NCBI RefSeq assembly: GCF_024609265.1 | Contig: NZ_JANHMP010000004.1 | Span: 62,001-126,000, forward strand | DNA length: 64,000 nt | Reading direction: 5' to 3' | DNA from: Geothrix campi | GTDB lineage: Bacteria; Acidobacteriota; Holophagae; Holophagales; Holophagaceae | Program-made: the position numbers and the translations under genes | Part shown: piece after piece, positions 61,974-64,000 of the stretch | Layout: each line of letters begins with the position of its first letter | How positions within the stretch are numbered: position 1 is the stretch's first letter | The notes under the pieces: generated by a model | Databases searched by the model: none | What the model saw: the letters and a program-made list of their open reading frames with translations, nothing else | Told to the model about the DNA's origin: nothing

Positions 61974-61983
61974 CGACTTTCGA

Positions 61984-62691
61984 CTACCGGCGCGCCAACA
62001 GTTCCGCCACGAAGGCTGGCACCAGTTCCGTGGCGGGACCGCTGCGGTGCTCCTGGAAGGCGTCCGCCACGCGGCTGGGTTCGAGGTTGAGTTCCACCGT
62101 GCGGGCCTCGGGCCCCACGGCCTCCACGAAGCCAGCGGCGGGGTAGACATGGCCGCTGGTGCCGATGGCGGCGAAGAGGGCGCAGCCTTCCAGGGCGCGG
62201 TAGATGCGCTCCATCTCGAGTGGCACTTCGCCGAACCACACGATGTGCGGTCGCAGCTGCCCGCGCCGGCAGGCGGGGCAGCGGCTGTCCGCGTCCATGT
62301 CGCCGGGCCAGTCTAGCACCGCGCGGCAGGCCAGGCAGCGGCCCTTGAGCAGCTCGCCGTGCATGTGCACCAGGTTCCGCGAGCCGGCGCGATCGTGGAG
62401 GTCATCCACGTTCTGGGTCACCAGGAGGACTTCCCCGGGCCTTTCGCGCTCCAACCTCGCCAGGGCCAGGTGGGCGGCGTTGGGTTGGACGCTGGGGAGG
62501 CTGCGTCGCCGCTCGTTGTAGAAGCGGTGCACCAGGGCCGGGTTGTGGTGGAAGGCCTCGGGGGTGGCCACGTCCTCGACCCGGTGGTTCTCCCATAGTC
62601 CGTTGGCGTCGCGGAAGGTGCGCAGCCCGCTTTCCGCGGAAATGCCTGCGCCGGTGAGGATCACAATCGAGGCAGCACGGGGGAGGGTCAT
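61984..62691 (-). CDS. cobB: Sir2-family NAD-dependent protein deacylase
   Basis: 235 residues, class III sirtuin. NAD-binding [15 protein letters not shown], the active site [12 protein letters not shown] and HMHGEL with the catalytic His, and a Zn site CLAC...CPAC are all present. YNERRR contains the Tyr-x-x-Arg pair that marks bacterial CobB enzymes able to remove succinyl groups. It removes acyl groups from lysines of metabolic enzymes such as acetyl-CoA synthetase. It converges with the CocE-like gene (10 bp between the stops). Confidence 0.9.
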   Translation of the reverse strand: MTLPRAASIVILTGAGISAESGLRTFRDANGLWENHRVEDVATPEAFHHNPALVHRFYNERRRSLPSVQPNAAHLALARLERERPGEVLLVTQNVDDLHDRAGSRNLVHMHGELLKGRCLACRAVLDWPGDMDADSRCPACRRGQLRPHIVWFGEVPLEMERIYRALEGCALFAAIGTSGHVYPAAGFVEAVGPEARTVELNLEPSRVADAFQEHRSGPATELVPAFVAELLARR

Positions 62692-62701
62692 GGCGGAGAT
62701 C

Positions 62702-64000
62702 CTAGCGCTTTGGCGTCAGGTCCAGCGGCTGGCCGTCCACAGGGCCTGGCTTGAGACCCAGCTCCCGGGCCAGGGTGGGGGCCAGGTCCACGGTGCGGAC
62801 GGGTTCCGGACGCTCGCCAGCCTTCCAGGGCCCCCAGAAGATCAGGGGTACACGACGGTCGTAGGCGTAGGGCGTGCCGTGGCCGGTGGGCCAGTCTGTG
62901 GGCGGCACACCGAAGACGGTCCAGGGCTTGAAGGCCACGAGGATGTCGCCGCTGCGCTCGGGACGGAAACTGCGGCGCAGCAGGACTCGCAGGCTGCTGT
63001 CCCGGGGGCTGGCCATAGCTGCAGGATCCGTGGCAGTCAGCTCCTCGGCGGTGAAGGCGTCGGCCACTTCGGGCCGAGCGCGCAGCCAGGTCTGGATCCG
63101 CGCCAGCACGGCCTTCCGATCCAGCCCGGCGGCCTTGAGGGCGGCCTCCTGCAGGTAGAGGTCATTGGGTTCCGGGGACTCCAGGAGGAGATCCGCATCC
63201 ACCTTGAAGCTGGCCTTCAAGTCGGTGCGCAGCTCGTCCAGGAACTGGGGCGGGTTCACGCGTCGGGCGGGGAAGCCGCTCTCGGTCAGCGCCTCGGGGA
63301 GGTCCATGCCGCCGTGATCGGCGCTCAGCACCACCCAGGCTTTGGGGTCGCGACGGCGGACATCATCGAGTAGCCGGCCCACCGTGCGATCCAGGCGGTG
63401 GAGCTGGTCCCGCATCTCCGTGCCCAGGGTGCCGTAGCTGTGGCCGATGTAGTCCGTGGCGGAAAAGCTCACGGCCAGCAGATCCGTGGCCGGGCCGCGG
63501 CCCAGGTGTTCGCCTTCCAGCAGGGCCTCGGCGGCCTCCAGGGTGACCTCGTCGAGGAAGGGGGACTTGCGGAACCGACCCTCGAAGGTCTTGTCGAGGG
63601 GCATGCCCGCGCCCTGCACAAGGCGGGGAAGGGCGCCGTTGCGGATCACCTGGCCTGGAAAGGTCCAGCTGGCCACGCGGCCTTCGGGCGTGGTGGGCTC
63701 CTTGGCCCACAGCCAGCTCTGGGTGGCGAAGCGGCCCTTGAGGCCAGCATCGAAACGGACCAGCCACTCGGGCAGATGCGTGGCGTAGACGGAGGAACTG
63801 GTGAAGCCCGCGGCGCCCGTGAACCAGAACACGCCCGTGGGCTTGCGACCGGCCATGAGAATGGCGGCCCGGTCCTTGCCCGACACGGCGAAGGCACGGG
63901 CCCCAGGGACCTGGGCCTGGAGCCAGTCGCCGAGGCCGTCGCCGAGGAAGCGGGCGTTGGACGAACTGGCCTGGTCCGGAGCGTGCAGGGCCTTGGCGCC
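62702..64000 (-). CDS. PafA-like alkaline phosphatase family protein (partial, N-terminus beyond window)
   Basis: At least 432 residues run to the window edge without a start. It has the alkaline-phosphatase/type I phosphodiesterase fold: [15 protein letters not shown] (with Lys near the active site as in PafA), [26 protein letters not shown] (DHG metal site) and [18 protein letters not shown] (His of the metal site). The nucleophile Thr/Ser and signal peptide would lie beyond position 64000. A periplasmic phosphate monoesterase is expected. Confidence 0.83.
   Translation of the reverse strand, partial: GAKALHAPDQASSSNARFLGDGLGDWLQAQVPGARAFAVSGKDRAAILMAGRKPTGVFWFTGAAGFTSSSVYATHLPEWLVRFDAGLKGRFATQSWLWAKEPTTPEGRVASWTFPGQVIRNGALPRLVQGAGMPLDKTFEGRFRKSPFLDEVTLEAAEALLEGEHLGRGPATDLLAVSFSATDYIGHSYGTLGTEMRDQLHRLDRTVGRLLDDVRRRDPKAWVVLSADHGGMDLPEALTESGFPARRVNPPQFLDELRTDLKASFKVDADLLLESPEPNDLYLQEAALKAAGLDRKAVLARIQTWLRARPEVADAFTAEELTATDPAAMASPRDSSLRVLLRRSFRPERSGDILVAFKPWTVFGVPPTDWPTGHGTPYAYDRRVPLIFWGPWKAGERPEPVRTVDLAPTLARELGLKPGPVDGQPLDLTPKR

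Overview
The window is GC-rich (roughly two thirds G+C by eye) bacterial chromosomal DNA. Gene content (FrzS-like pseudo-receiver protein, CHRD lipoprotein, AmgK/MurU pair, Wza/Wzb/Wzc export, sigma54 response regulator) would fit an Acidobacteriota lineage such as Holophagaceae/Geothrix or a delta-proteobacterial-type organism. That is inference; there is no rRNA, and the one tRNA (tRNA-His) does not decide it.

Layout. 1-2 kb: the edge of a degenerate GGDEF protein and a CHRD-repeat lipoprotein. About 2-48.6 kb: one large exopolysaccharide (EPS) or capsule locus. It starts with a FemAB/GNAT-like protein, a beta-helix protein and wza-wzb-wzc, and continues with a minus-strand block (methyltransferase, GT4, WbpP-type epimerase, TviB/WbpO-type dehydrogenase). 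Next comes a compact minus-strand module (12.6-18.6 kb): acyl carrier protein (ACP), an acyl-CoA-dehydrogenase-fold protein, an amino acid:[carrier protein] ligase, a DUF1839 protein and a GH2 beta-mannosidase-like enzyme. It is followed by a tandem alpha/beta hydrolase, two glycosyltransferase-deacetylase fusions, a DUF2334 protein and an internally deleted acyltransferase. A plus-strand block (25.9-33.9 kb) encodes a GT4, an asparagine-synthase-like protein, a MurJ/Wzx-type flippase, CapA, a Wzy/WaaL-type protein and an ATP-grasp ligase. After that come a phosphoglycosyl transferase and a DegT aminotransferase, two more beta-helix proteins, a sulfatase-fold membrane protein, a pectate-lyase-like lipoprotein behind a near-perfect sigma54 promoter with its two-component system beside it, a formyltransferase and a WbpM-type dehydratase.

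48.6-49.3 kb holds tRNA-His and an array of structured repeats carrying copies of its T-arm in both orientations. 49.4-64 kb is mostly housekeeping: HtrA protease, FrzS-like protein, CNNM/CBS protein, MurU/AmgK-like sugar recycling, a methyltransferase, small unknowns, DUF1304, a beta-propeller-like protein, a CocE-type hydrolase, a sirtuin and a partial PafA-like phosphatase.

How it may work together (inference): WbpP/TviB would make a GalNAcA-type uronic acid. WbpM, DegT and the formyltransferase would make a 4-formamido-4,6-dideoxy sugar that the PglC-like enzyme loads on undecaprenyl phosphate. GT4 enzymes extend, the flippase and Wzy act, and Wza/Wzc export. The ACP/ligase/DUF1839 module looks like a carrier-protein route for adding an amino-acid-derived acyl group to the polymer; it is the best candidate here for an undescribed system. 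The beta-helix and pectate-lyase-like proteins would act on the finished uronic-acid polymer, at least one of them under sigma54 control.
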